From Muribaculaceae bacterium Isolate-036 (Harlan) (GTDB lineage: Bacteria > Bacteroidota > Bacteroidia > Bacteroidales > Muribaculaceae), in the NCBI GenBank assembly GCA_003833075.1, contig RIAY01000003.1:124001-188000 (forward strand): a DNA stretch of 64,000 bases, given 5' to 3'. The notes under the pieces are model-generated. The model did no database searches, was not told the DNA's origin, and was given only the letters and a program-made list of their open reading frames with translations. Below, one piece after another: positions 52,366 through 62,045 of the stretch. Made by a program: the position numbers and the translations under genes. Position 1 is the first letter of the stretch; each line of letters starts with the position of its first letter.

Positions 52366-54810
52366 TCAATGTCTCTTAAGAATTTTCTTGCCGTTTCTGA
52401 TGTATATTCCGGCGGGAAGCAGATTTATGTCTTTCCCTACAGGAATGCCCTGGAGATTGTATATTTCATTGTCTGATGTGGTATTGTCAGATTCGATATC
52501 ATTGACAGCCGAGGCTGTGGAATCCACAATGAAGTATAGTATCTGGCTTCCGTTATGCTGCGTCAGCTTACCCCCGTTTATGTAGAATAATGCTGCGGCG
52601 TAAGCTTCTCCGTCCTCTGCTTCGGTGAAGTCAGCAGACCCCGTGACTGTCGCGGATTCGCCTCTGTTGAGAATGGCTGTCGGACCCATGGCAAGCGAAG
52701 TGAGATTGTATCCGCTTAATGTGGAGTTGAAAATCAGGGTATAGACAGGCGAGCCGAAGAAAGTGCCGGTGTTGGTTATTGTCGCGGCGAATGGAATCTC
52801 AGACGGATCCGGAACAACGAATGCCGTGCGTGTCTGTCCGTTGATAGTCTCCTCTCTTGTCGGAGCGCCTTCTATGCAGTAATTTGACGTATTGAATGAC
52901 GGAGCTCTAAGAAGCAGTCCCATTGACAGGGGCTTGCTCCAGTTGTAAAACGCCGAGCCGCTTGCGTTCTTGCTGAACCGAAGTGTATATTCTTTCGTCT
53001 CCGTTGGAGCGGAGACTCCTTTAAGAAGTTCGAATGTGGTTACAAATTCCACATTGTCGCTTTCACCCGGTGCAAGACTCATTGTTATTCCCTCTCCGAG
53101 AAAAGCCGGAGTGTTTCCATCGTAGAGCACAGGATAGAAGCCTCCTGAAAGTTCGAGATTGGAATTGTTTTTTACCGACAGTCTGAACCGGCATGCATTC
53201 TCATAATAAACCTGGGTTGTCGGTTCAGCCGATACAATCGAGAGTTCCGTCTCGTTGAAGTTTTCAACAGAGCAGCTGCTTCCGTTCTTTGTGACGTATA
53301 CAAAATTGTACGCTCCGTTGGTTGTGCAAACCGGAGTCCAAGGTGCGTCTGTCTTGTTTGCATCTTGTGTGCAGACAGTAACTTTATATTTGCCGTTAGG
53401 TAAAATTGAAGGGATGGAGACTGTTGCATTCCCTTTTATACCCTGATATGAGATATTGTATCCGTTCAAAGTCAGTGCCGGAATGTCAATGTCATTCGAG
53501 AAGAGTCTCACATATTGAGGTTTGATTTCAGGATTGTCAACAGATACGATTTCTGCCCCCATTCTTACTTTGACTGCAGAGATTCCGGCATTTACCCAAT
53601 TGCCGACATTGCCGTTATAGTTCAAGGCAAGGCTAATGTTTGATCCGCTTGCCGATGCTGAAAGGTTGCCGAACTGGGTTAGATAAACGTCAGTTTCTAC
53701 AGAAGAGGGTTGAATCCCTATTATTATGTCCTGTCTTGAGTTATATCCTCCGCCGGCGCCACCACCGGTTCCTACAGAGTTAGGGTTAAGGGCGTCAAGG
53801 ATGAAATATCCGTCTGACATACCTCCCCATCCCCAATTGAAATGGAAATATCCGTTTCCGTCATATCCGTCACAGACAAATTCATGACCAACGGATGTTG
53901 ATTGACCTCCATAAAGAATGGGGCGTCCGGCAGCAAGCTCGTTATAAACGATTTCGTTCCATTCAGATGTATTGAAATAGAGGCGTTGCAGGTATTGAAT
54001 GTTCGGGTTGTATTTGAAATTTTTTGACAGTGATATTGCCGCGTTTATGCTCAATGCTCCAGAGCCGCCCGGTGCATAGTTCATCTTTGCCGCATATCCT
54101 GCTGCCTGCATCAGGGTTGCCACTGCGTTTCCCTGTTCGTTGGTGTAGTCATATCCCGAATATGAATCGATCATGTTGTTCCAGTCGAAAGGTTTTTGAG
54201 CGAGGTTTATGAACCCTTCTCCAGTACCTCCCGATGGTAATGTTGCAGTGACCCTTCCTGTGCCCACATCAGGATAATTCCAAAACTTCATTACCTGAGC
54301 CATTGCCGTTGCCACGCATCCCGAAGGACATTTTACGTTGTTTACGGAAGGACACAGATTATTATATGGAGTTCCTTGATTCCATTTGGTTTCTACGAGC
54401 GGAGCAATCTCCTTTTTATTGGCAATGGGGGCATAAGTGTTTTTAATTCCGTTTGCCGATGCATAGTCGATTTGTGAGGCATATTCCGATAGCCACCATT
54501 CGAGCTGAGGGGGCATGTTGTTGGCGTCGAAGCTGCCGGAGTCTGCATATCCGAGCAGGGGAGTGGCGGTATCGTCCGCGCTGACGATCAAATACCCCGA
54601 TGAAGCCGGACGGTCGAATATGTATACAGCCGGTTCCCCTTTCTGTGTTTGCATTGAGAAGCTAAGTTTCATTGAGGTCCCTGATTTCGAGGGCATCTTC
54701 AATGCGCTGTTGCCATGCACCCGTCTTAATGCCTGTTCGGGAGTGAGTGGGGCGGCTAGCAATGCGAGTGTCGTTGCCGACATGATTGCGAGTGATGTAA
54801 TTCTCTTCAT
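52366..54810 (-). CDS. C10 family cysteine protease (streptopain/PrtT-like)
   Basis: An 814-residue exported protease. Signal peptide (MKRITSLAIMSATTLALLAAPLT), then an inhibitory Spi-like propeptide (about 20-125, YIFDRPASSGYLIVSADDTA). The catalytic domain has Cys in KCPSGCVATAMAQVMKFWNYP and His in VGHEFVCDGYDGNGYFHFNWGWGGMSDGYF-type order (His in GHEF is the active-site residue). About 450 further residues form Ig-like repeats, ending in a sorting-like module (YNLQGIPVG, LLPAGIYIRNGKKILKR) resembling type IX secretion C-terminal domains. It lies downstream of susD on the same strand, separated by a terminator and an IS remnant. Confidence 0.9.
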   Translation of the reverse strand: MKRITSLAIMSATTLALLAAPLTPEQALRRVHGNSALKMPSKSGTSMKLSFSMQTQKGEPAVYIFDRPASSGYLIVSADDTATPLLGYADSGSFDANNMPPQLEWWLSEYASQIDYASANGIKNTYAPIANKKEIAPLVETKWNQGTPYNNLCPSVNNVKCPSGCVATAMAQVMKFWNYPDVGTGRVTATLPSGGTGEGFINLAQKPFDWNNMIDSYSGYDYTNEQGNAVATLMQAAGYAAKMNYAPGGSGALSINAAISLSKNFKYNPNIQYLQRLYFNTSEWNEIVYNELAAGRPILYGGQSTSVGHEFVCDGYDGNGYFHFNWGWGGMSDGYFILDALNPNSVGTGGGAGGGYNSRQDIIIGIQPSSVETDVYLTQFGNLSASASGSNISLALNYNGNVGNWVNAGISAVKVRMGAEIVSVDNPEIKPQYVRLFSNDIDIPALTLNGYNISYQGIKGNATVSIPSILPNGKYKVTVCTQDANKTDAPWTPVCTTNGAYNFVYVTKNGSSCSVENFNETELSIVSAEPTTQVYYENACRFRLSVKNNSNLELSGGFYPVLYDGNTPAFLGEGITMSLAPGESDNVEFVTTFELLKGVSAPTETKEYTLRFSKNASGSAFYNWSKPLSMGLLLRAPSFNTSNYCIEGAPTREETINGQTRTAFVVPDPSEIPFAATITNTGTFFGSPVYTLIFNSTLSGYNLTSLAMGPTAILNRGESATVTGSADFTEAEDGEAYAAALFYINGGKLTQHNGSQILYFIVDSTASAVNDIESDNTTSDNEIYNLQGIPVGKDINLLPAGIYIRNGKKILKRH

Positions 54811-54830
54811 ATAGTTTTAATATTTTCTTA

Positions 54831-55291
54831 GAAACTGTTTAAATTTAATTGTGAGGTTCATTGAGAGGATTTTATGAGGAGTTTTCACGAGTTGAAGAGG
54901 GAGCATAGCGGGCTTGATGCCTGACCGCGTTTGCGACGTATCTTTCTGACGAGTTTCTCAAGGAAATGCTCGACACGACCCTCTTGTCTCCATTTATGGT
55001 AGTAATAATAGACACTTTTCCACGCGGGATAGTCGTGAGGCAACCTTCGCCATTGACAACCACTGACCAATAGGTAGAGGATAGCTTCAAAAACTGATTG
55101 TAGTGAATATTTTCTCTTGCGTCTATCATTTTCAAGGAATTCTTTGTTTATATAAGACCACTGACCCTCGGTCAGATGTGTCTGATAGAGATTGATTTCG
55201 TGCATAATATTAGTCTTTTCTCCTTCAACACTCTGATTGAGGGTTTGTTATGCCTAATAATATTATTTCGCACTAATTTTTAGACAATCTC
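54831..55291 (-). mobile_element. Internally deleted IS5-family (IS427-like) element
   Basis: Imperfect terminal inverted repeats are present: GAAACTGTTTAAATTT from 54831 and, read on the minus strand from 55291, GAGATTGTCTAAAAAT (12 of 16 match). The element is flanked by TA on each side (54829-54830, 55292-55293), fitting the 2-bp duplication of this group. At 461 bp it is about half the length of an intact element of this kind, and only the start of the transposase remains. Confidence 0.7.
54885..55205 (-). pseudogene. IS5-family transposase, N-terminal fragment
   Basis: 106 codons. MHEINLYQTHLTEGQWSYIN, then SVFEAILYLLVSGCQWRRLP and YYYYHKWRQEGRVEHFLEKL, match the DUF4096 N-terminal domain of IS427/IS5-type transposases. 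After RRKRGQA the frame turns into unrelated codons and stops, and the DDE catalytic part is missing. It cannot be active by itself. Confidence 0.85.
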
Positions 55292-55330
55292 TAAGACTGT
55301 ATAAAGTTGTTACGTGTTCACACACAGATT

Positions 55331-55359
55331 AAGGCAGCGGGTTTTTCACCCGCTGCCTT
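55331..55359 (-). terminator. Terminator after the second susD
   Basis: A 12-bp perfect stem AAGGCAGCGGGT/ACCCGCTGCCTT (55331-55342, 55348-55359) with loop TTTTC, 26 bp past the susD stop. The following U content on the minus strand is weak (AATCTGTGTG). Confidence 0.7.
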
Positions 55360-55384
55360 GATTGCTCATACTGAATTTGTCAGC

Positions 55385-57181
55385 TTATTTATTAAGCTGT
55401 GAATTGATTATATTGTTATAATCTTTCTCGGATTTTGGAATTTCATATCTCCATCCGTTACTGTAAGAGGGATCGTAAGTTCCTTCATAAGCCGGGAGGA
55501 AGTTGTTTGAAGTCGGGTCATACTCTTTCCAGATTTCTCGTTTTGCAGTGACATTCCAACGCTTGAACGAGAACCAGCTGTCACCTTCACCCCAAAGTTC
55601 CATACGGCGATACAGTCGTATCTCCTCTTTGAGCGCATCTCCTGTGAGGCTGCATGTATAATTGCTCATTCGGTTGCTGTTCAGCTCATTCAGACAGTTC
55701 TGCGCCACATCATCCTTATTCTGTTCCGCAGCTGCTTCAGCCTCTGTAAGTATAAGTTCTCCGGCGCGGAGGAAAGGATGCTGCGCATCGCCCATAGCTG
55801 CTGCATCACTCCAGAATTTTGCCTGTTGACCAAACTGAACTCTTGTAGCACCCAATGCACCGGCAAATACAGATGCCAATGTCTGAACATATTGCGGATT
55901 CTGGCAATTGACAGCATCCGGAGCCTCAAGCGCACCGCCTGTCACAGCCGATACAATATCGGGAATACTGTATCCGTCAAGAAGCATGCTTGTCTTGTCA
56001 TATCCTTCGGGTGTGATATCCATTGCCCACAATGCAATTGAAGCTGTCATGTAAGGATCTACAAGGAACATATTCATTCGCTCCGGATAAACAACGCCGG
56101 AATCCCAGAAATCCTTTTCTTCGAAACCATAGTCAACATGCAGATTGGCTTTATCTGGTGTCCAGTAAAGCTCGCATCGTACGTCACCCTGATTTCTGTT
56201 GAAAATTTCTTTATACAATTTCCAACTGATCGCACCGCCACCTGCCCAGTCATAAGCCGTAGCATATGCTCCGTTGCATGAATAGCTTGCTCCCCATGAG
56301 TTGTAACCGTTATAGGTTTTGTTGTAGTCGTTATACCAAAGCCATTCACTGTTTGCTGTACCGAAACCCGCAATGTAATCAGCTGCCGACATAATAGGAT
56401 ATCCTTCTCTTGCCTCACGTGCCATCTGCTCCGCTTTAGCCCAGTCGTGATTCATGAGGAGTATTCTTGAATAGAGTCCTTTGGCAACATTGATGTCAGG
56501 CTCGAAACCCTTTGTACGGGACTTACCACTTTCATTATACAATGCGATTGCATCCTCGAAATCCTTGTATATCTGTGCCATTACCTCGTTGTATGTCACA
56601 AGAGGCGCGGGGTCTGACCCCGGTGTTGTGCGCAATACCAGGCAAAGCGCATTGCCGTTATCACGGTCTTCGTAACGAGGACCGTAAACCTGCATCAGAC
56701 GAATATATCCGTGAGCACGCATGGTAAGAGCCTGCGCCTTGATGAATTTGACTTCCGCAGGGTCTCCGGGCACGCCGTCTATTGCTGCGAGCAACACATT
56801 TGCCTGATTGATGATATTATAACCATACATCCATGCATAACGGCTGAAATTACCCGTGTCGCGAGTCATCCACGCCCAAGCCTGTAATTCCTTCTGGGAA
56901 CCATACAGTAATGTGAAAGCGGCATCGGGACTGGGGGCATCGCCATAGAATGTCTGGAAATATGCCTCTCCATTACCGAAACGTTCCGTATAATCAGCAC
57001 CATAACTGATGAACATAGACTCGCATATGCCATATAAAGCGGCACGCGCGCCTTCCACACTGTTTCCGATTGCGTCATCACTGACAAGGTCAATCGGCGG
57101 CTGCTCCAGATAATCGCTTGAGCAGGCTGTCATACCAACTGCCAGTGTCGATGCTAATAATCTTTTAATTATTTTGTTCAT
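55385..57181 (-). CDS. SusD/RagB family nutrient-binding lipoprotein
   Basis: A 598-residue surface lipoprotein (lipobox MTACS, Cys20). The SusD fold is shown by EQPPIDLVSDDAIGNSVEGARAA at the start, FIKAQALTMRAHGYIRLMQVYGPRYED (TPR-like), AGELILTEAEAAAEQNKDD and the C-terminal EEIRLYRRMELWGEGDSWFSFKRW. It ends YEIPKSEKDYNNIINSQLNK. It pairs with the SusC coded 19 bp upstream. Its nearest downstream gene on the same strand is a C10 protease, so peptides or glycopeptides are a possible ligand class (inference). Confidence 0.94.
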   Translation of the reverse strand: MNKIIKRLLASTLAVGMTACSSDYLEQPPIDLVSDDAIGNSVEGARAALYGICESMFISYGADYTERFGNGEAYFQTFYGDAPSPDAAFTLLYGSQKELQAWAWMTRDTGNFSRYAWMYGYNIINQANVLLAAIDGVPGDPAEVKFIKAQALTMRAHGYIRLMQVYGPRYEDRDNGNALCLVLRTTPGSDPAPLVTYNEVMAQIYKDFEDAIALYNESGKSRTKGFEPDINVAKGLYSRILLMNHDWAKAEQMAREAREGYPIMSAADYIAGFGTANSEWLWYNDYNKTYNGYNSWGASYSCNGAYATAYDWAGGGAISWKLYKEIFNRNQGDVRCELYWTPDKANLHVDYGFEEKDFWDSGVVYPERMNMFLVDPYMTASIALWAMDITPEGYDKTSMLLDGYSIPDIVSAVTGGALEAPDAVNCQNPQYVQTLASVFAGALGATRVQFGQQAKFWSDAAAMGDAQHPFLRAGELILTEAEAAAEQNKDDVAQNCLNELNSNRMSNYTCSLTGDALKEEIRLYRRMELWGEGDSWFSFKRWNVTAKREIWKEYDPTSNNFLPAYEGTYDPSYSNGWRYEIPKSEKDYNNIINSQLNK

Positions 57182-57200
57182 AATCTATTCTTTGTTAAAA

Positions 57201-60200
57201 TTAGAATTTCACGTTCAACTGGAAGGAGAACACTCTTGCAGGAACATAATACTTACCCTGACCTCCTCCGAAGCTGTACTGAGGATTCATACCTTTGCGC
57301 TTCGTGGCTGTAAACAGGTTGTCTACAGACATGCCGATATTGATGTTCTGCATCTTGAGTGCGTTCACCCATTTTGAAGGAAGATCATATGACACATTGA
57401 GGTTCTTGAAAACGAGATATGATGCGTCTGTAAGCCAACGTGACGATATGGCATTGTTCTTTGCCGAATTGGAAGAGTTAAGTTCGGGAGTCAAAGTGTC
57501 ATCGATGTCCGCGCTGCTTGCAATAAATGCATTATAGCTGTTGCCACCTATGTTGATCTGCTGCATCTGGTGGTCTGCAACTCCTTCAGGTTTGCCGGTC
57601 CATGAATTGAGAACATCCGAATGTATCGCACGGGGTTCTGTGGTCACATTCATAAGTTCCTGATAGTTGTAATCTACAACTTTGCCTCCGAGGCTATATG
57701 TGAAAAGCATCCCGAGATTGATTCCTTTCCAGCTGAAGTTGGTTCCGAATGAACCGTATACTGTCGGGAATGCGTCAGCCTGTACTTTCGAAGTCGCATA
57801 AGCGGGGGTGCTGGTGTAAAGCTTGTATCCGTCGCCATCGGGGATTGCAACGAGTGAACCTTCTCTGGCAGCATTGCTTACATAATTATGGAACTGTGTC
57901 TCATTCTGGTGGGCCACTCCATTTTCGTCCCAATAGGTAAGAGAGGGGGCGTTAAGATCGATTTCATAAAGAGACTGTCCTGTCACTCTGTCGACACCGC
58001 TCCATGTGCGGGTATAGATAGAACCGAGACTCTTTCCGAGGAACCATCCGTTGCCAGGCATGTCATGAGCCTCCGGAAGCTTCACAATTTTGTTCTTCAT
58101 GAAAGTAGCATCAACATTGAAATTCCATTTGAATTCGGAATTACGGATAATGTCAACACCAAACTGCAATTCCCATCCTATATTCTGCATCGTACCTATA
58201 TTGGCGAGTGCGGTCGGGTTTGCACCGGAATCGCCCATGGTTCCGCCGGAAAGCGGCTTGGTCACATCGAAAATAAGGTCTGTATTGCGTTTGTTGAAAT
58301 AACCAACACTGAAATTGAAACGATCATCGAAGAGCGAGCCTTCAAGGGCGATGTCAAACGTGCGGGTTGCTTCCCACTTAAGATTCTGCGAAGCAAGCTG
58401 AATCGGGATAAGTGTATTTGAAGTGTTGTATGTCAAAATCTGATAAAGATTGTAATATGCGTATGCACCTGCGGTGTTGTCATTACCTACTGAACCATAG
58501 GCGGCACGAAGCTTAAGATAATTGACCCAGTCAAGTGAACGCATGAATTTTTCTTTGGATATCAGCCAGCTCGCACCTGCGCTCCAGAACGTACCCCAGC
58601 GGTGAGCTTTCTCGAAATATGAGCTTCCGTCCCGGCGTATTGAAGCCTCAGCGAAATACTTTTGGTCATAATTGTAACGTGCACGTCCAAGGTATGATTC
58701 AGAACGTATCTGGGTAGTACGCTGGCTTGCCGGATTTGTCTGTGAGAAATTTGAAAGAGAATAGATTTCCGGAAGCAGCTGATTCTCTACATTCACATTA
58801 TGGTTAGAGCTTGTATATTGATAGTTCTCATGATCGAGAAGTACGTCAACGTGGTGCACGCCATAATCATGACCCCAATAGAGCTGCTGCATGAATGTAT
58901 GACTGTTGTAAGCGTAATCATTCTGATACAGACGACCGTTAGGAGTCTGACCGGAACCATTCTGGTTATTCATGTACTCCCAGAAGTTTGTCTTGTCTCT
59001 GTGAATGTTGCCTCTCAATGTCAACTCGAAGCCGTAAGGAATGATAAACGTTCCGAATAAAGAGCCGTCAATTACGTTTGAAGTGAGTTCTTTTTTGTCA
59101 AGACGTGAAGTCCAGGCTACGTTTGTACCCTGATTGCCAAGATATGATGCAGTGTTCCATACTGGCTGACCTTCACCATCAAGCAGAACATCACCGGTAG
59201 CGTCATTATGTGAATAGTAAGGGAAGATAGGCGCTTTATAACGCACAAGGAAAGGATTGCTCACATAACCTTCGTCATCTTTAGACGCAATTCCTCGGTT
59301 CTGTTTTGTATACATCGCCGCAAGGTTTAATCCCATCTTGAAATAGCTTACCGGCTGGAAAGTAGCATTCAATCGACCGTTAAAACGTTCGAAATCCGTC
59401 TGAAGCATATATCCGTTCTCTTTAAGATATCCTGCCGAAGCGAATATATTGAATTTTTCAGTGGCACCCGATGCATTGACTGTATATTCCTGACGGTGAC
59501 CTGTTCTTGAAACCGCATCCCACCAGTCAAGATCGCTATAGCCGGGAAGAGGATTTGAGCCTACAAACTGGCCTGCTTCGTTGAAAAGCTCAGTCGCCGG
59601 TTTGCCATACACATTCTGATAGGCATATGTAAAGAAATTATTGCGTATACCATCGATAGCGAGATCTCTTGAAGCATATTGACCCTCTGTCAGACGACCT
59701 GCGACGAGACCGTCAAAGAATGTCTGCATAAATCCATTTGCATCAAGAGTGTCGTAGAACGGAAGTCCGCAATTGTACATACCCTGACGCACCTGAAGAT
59801 TCACGTCTACTTTACCGAGACCCTTTGCACGCTTTGTTGTAATCAGGATGACACCGTTTGCACCTCGGTTACCATAAAGTGCCGAAGACGCGGCATCTTT
59901 CAATACCGACATAGACTCGATGTCAGCAGGATTCAGGTCAGCAATAGAACCTTCGTAAACAATGCCGTCAACAACATAGAGCGGCGAACTTGACCCAGTT
60001 ATGGAGTTATAACCGCGAATAAGAATCGAAGGGTCTGATCCAGGATAACCTACCGAGTTGTTCACCTGCACGCCGGGGGCGTTGCCCTCGAGGGCGGCGG
60101 TGACGGAAGTCACCGGACGGTCTTCGATCTCCTTGCTGCCCACAACGGCCACCGAACCGGTCAGCGACTCCTTGTTGGCGGTACCGTAGGCAACCACGAC

Positions 60201-60509
60201 AACATCGTCAAGATCCGAAGACGTGGAGTGCAGATGGATTGTCATGTTGTTCTGCAGTGTCACCGTCTGGGCATTGTATCCTACGTAAGTCACTTTAACC
60301 TGCTTAACACTTGCAGGAACATTGAGTGTGAACTTGCCGTCCACGTCGGTTGCTACGCCCTGGCCGCCGCCGATGGGCATGATCGTGGCGCCGATAAGCG
60401 GCTCGTTGTTCGAACCGTCGACAACCGTGCCGTGATAGGTGCGCGTCTGTGCCGAAACGGCAAGACCGCTGACTATCAGCGTCATCAAGATTAAAAACAA
60501 TTTTCTCAT
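57201..60509 (-). CDS. SusC/RagA family TonB-dependent outer-membrane transporter
   Basis: A 1102-residue receptor: signal peptide (MRKLFLILMTLIVSGLAVSA), carboxypeptidase-regulatory-like domain (GTVVDGSNNEPLIGATI), probable TonB box (DVVVVAYG), plug (ALEGNAPGVQV, SALYGNRGANGVILITTK), barrel and terminal FQLNVKF. It differs clearly from the SusC at 10043. No anti-sigma, HTCS or SusR-type regulator is adjacent. The 178-bp gap to the divergent ATPase gene holds four evenly spaced AAAAAGTGTnTTTTT sites and no recognisable leftward -7 box. Confidence 0.95.
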   Translation of the reverse strand: MRKLFLILMTLIVSGLAVSAQTRTYHGTVVDGSNNEPLIGATIMPIGGGQGVATDVDGKFTLNVPASVKQVKVTYVGYNAQTVTLQNNMTIHLHSTSSDLDDVVVVAYGTANKESLTGSVAVVGSKEIEDRPVTSVTAALEGNAPGVQVNNSVGYPGSDPSILIRGYNSITGSSSPLYVVDGIVYEGSIADLNPADIESMSVLKDAASSALYGNRGANGVILITTKRAKGLGKVDVNLQVRQGMYNCGLPFYDTLDANGFMQTFFDGLVAGRLTEGQYASRDLAIDGIRNNFFTYAYQNVYGKPATELFNEAGQFVGSNPLPGYSDLDWWDAVSRTGHRQEYTVNASGATEKFNIFASAGYLKENGYMLQTDFERFNGRLNATFQPVSYFKMGLNLAAMYTKQNRGIASKDDEGYVSNPFLVRYKAPIFPYYSHNDATGDVLLDGEGQPVWNTASYLGNQGTNVAWTSRLDKKELTSNVIDGSLFGTFIIPYGFELTLRGNIHRDKTNFWEYMNNQNGSGQTPNGRLYQNDYAYNSHTFMQQLYWGHDYGVHHVDVLLDHENYQYTSSNHNVNVENQLLPEIYSLSNFSQTNPASQRTTQIRSESYLGRARYNYDQKYFAEASIRRDGSSYFEKAHRWGTFWSAGASWLISKEKFMRSLDWVNYLKLRAAYGSVGNDNTAGAYAYYNLYQILTYNTSNTLIPIQLASQNLKWEATRTFDIALEGSLFDDRFNFSVGYFNKRNTDLIFDVTKPLSGGTMGDSGANPTALANIGTMQNIGWELQFGVDIIRNSEFKWNFNVDATFMKNKIVKLPEAHDMPGNGWFLGKSLGSIYTRTWSGVDRVTGQSLYEIDLNAPSLTYWDENGVAHQNETQFHNYVSNAAREGSLVAIPDGDGYKLYTSTPAYATSKVQADAFPTVYGSFGTNFSWKGINLGMLFTYSLGGKVVDYNYQELMNVTTEPRAIHSDVLNSWTGKPEGVADHQMQQINIGGNSYNAFIASSADIDDTLTPELNSSNSAKNNAISSRWLTDASYLVFKNLNVSYDLPSKWVNALKMQNINIGMSVDNLFTATKRKGMNPQYSFGGGQGKYYVPARVFSFQLNVKF

Positions 60510-60545
60510 ACGTAATAATTTAGAGATAAATCATTACCACAGTTT

Positions 60546-60660
60546 GAAAAAGTGTATTTTTTAATATCTCATAAATTAGAAAAAGTGTGTTTTTATTCGA
60601 TTTAATTTTAGGAAAAGTGTTGTTTTGAATTATTTATTTTGAATAAAAAGTGTATTTTTG
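60546..60660. promoter_or_regulatory. Four AAAAAGTGTnTTTTT sites at 33/32/33-bp spacing
   Basis: The GTGT cores begin at 60552, 60585, 60617 and 60650. Copies read AAAAAGTGTATTTTT, AAAAAGTGTGTTTTT, AAAAGTGTTGTTTT and AAAAAGTGTATTTTT. The last overlaps TATTTTTG (60653-60660), the likely -7 box of the ATPase gene at 60688. The A5/T5 arms form a partial dyad, and the spacing is about three helical turns. No TTTG lies 19-21 bp before the -7 box. Confidence 0.75.
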
Positions 60661-60687
60661 CATATATGATATAATTGATGTTGTGTA

Positions 60688-62037
60688 ATGTTATATAGAA
60701 AAATAGAATCAGCGATCAGGAGGAACTTGGAGAATCCAGACAGTAAGGTGCTTGTGGTCAGTGGAGCGCGCCAGATAGGGAAATCATATATCATCCGTCA
60801 TACAGCCTCCCGACTGTTCAAGAACCTTATTGAAATAAATTTGATAGAAGATTTCGAAGGTCCACGAATTTTTCAAAATGTCCGTACCACTGATGATTTC
60901 TATCTCTCGCTAAGTTCTATCGCCGGTGACAGAATGGGCAACAATAAAGACACCTTGGTTTTTCTGGATGAAATCCAGCAATATCCTCATCTGCTCACCC
61001 TCATTAAATTTCTCAAGGCGGAAAATCGTTTCAGATATGCCATAAGCGGTTCGCTTCTGGGGGTTACATTAAAGGCAACAACCTCAATACCTCTCGGAAG
61101 TATAGAGATACATCAAATGTATCCTATAGATTTTGAGGAGTTTCTCATTGCCAACGGTTTCGGCATTGAGGCAATCAATAGTCTGAGATGTCATTTCAAT
61201 GAACGGAAATCCCTTTCCTCTTCCATGCATGAAAAGCTTCTGAGCCTTTTTAAGAGATACCTTTTTGTCGGAGGAATGCCCGATGCTGTCAATACCTATC
61301 TTGAAACCCATAATATAATGGAGATAAGAAAGGTACAGGATAATATACATACCCTATATGGTATTGATGCTTCTAAATATGACGAAGAGAACCGTCTGAA
61401 GATAAAACGGATTTACGATCTTGTCCCTTCCAATATGGAAAAAAAGAAAAAAAGGTTGGTGTTTAACGAGATAGAGCATAAAAAGGGGAAAAGAGCTTCT
61501 GATTACGTTGAGGAAATAGACTATCTCGTAAGTTCCGGTATTACAATAGAGGTAAAAGCTATTTCCAATCCGAAATTCCCATTGATAGAGACGGAAGCTA
61601 AAAACCTCTTGAAACTTTATCTTAATGATCCGGGGATATTATCAGGGATACTGTATCAGAATAATATCAAACCTGTTTTAGACGACATTCCAAGCATAAA
61701 TCTCGGTTCATTATATGAATGCGCGGTGGCATGCGAATTGGCTTCACTTGGAAAAAGATTATTTTATTATGATAATAAAAGCAAAGGAGAAGTAGATTTT
61801 CTCATTGACGATTTTCAGAATCTTGATGTGTTACCTATCGAAGTAAAATCGGGCAAGGATTATAAACGTCATGCTGCATTAGATCGCTTTGTCAATATTC
61901 CCGATTACAATATAAAGGAAGGCATTGTCCTTTCCAATGATGGCAAGATAGAGTCTGTAGGTAAGATACTTTACCTACCTATTTACTTCTGTATGTTTCT
62001 GAATGGTTCCGGCAATCCAGAATCACTATTCATCTGA
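60688..62037 (+). CDS. AAA ATPase with DUF4143 C-terminal domain
   Basis: A 449-residue soluble protein. Walker A is SGARQIGKSYIIRH (about 27-40), Walker B is TLVFLDEIQQYPHLL (about 90-104), and sensor 1 is FRYAISGSLLG. A winged-helix linker follows. The C-terminal DUF4143 domain ends in a PD-(D/E)xK-like core: GEVDFLIDD, then LPIEVKSGKDYKRHAALDRF. The family is abundant and poorly understood, and roles in defence or mobile elements have been proposed for some ATPases of this type. It is transcribed away from susC and lies just before the 122-bp repeat array. Confidence 0.9.
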   Translation: MLYRKIESAIRRNLENPDSKVLVVSGARQIGKSYIIRHTASRLFKNLIEINLIEDFEGPRIFQNVRTTDDFYLSLSSIAGDRMGNNKDTLVFLDEIQQYPHLLTLIKFLKAENRFRYAISGSLLGVTLKATTSIPLGSIEIHQMYPIDFEEFLIANGFGIEAINSLRCHFNERKSLSSSMHEKLLSLFKRYLFVGGMPDAVNTYLETHNIMEIRKVQDNIHTLYGIDASKYDEENRLKIKRIYDLVPSNMEKKKKRLVFNEIEHKKGKRASDYVEEIDYLVSSGITIEVKAISNPKFPLIETEAKNLLKLYLNDPGILSGILYQNNIKPVLDDIPSINLGSLYECAVACELASLGKRLFYYDNKSKGEVDFLIDDFQNLDVLPIEVKSGKDYKRHAALDRFVNIPDYNIKEGIVLSNDGKIESVGKILYLPIYFCMFLNGSGNPESLFI

Positions 62038-62045
62038 CAAACCGG

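Noticed and set aside
60546..60660. CRISPR-like or simple AT-rich noise
   Set aside because: The core is too short and there are only four copies. It is kept as a regulatory array because of the 33/32/33 spacing.
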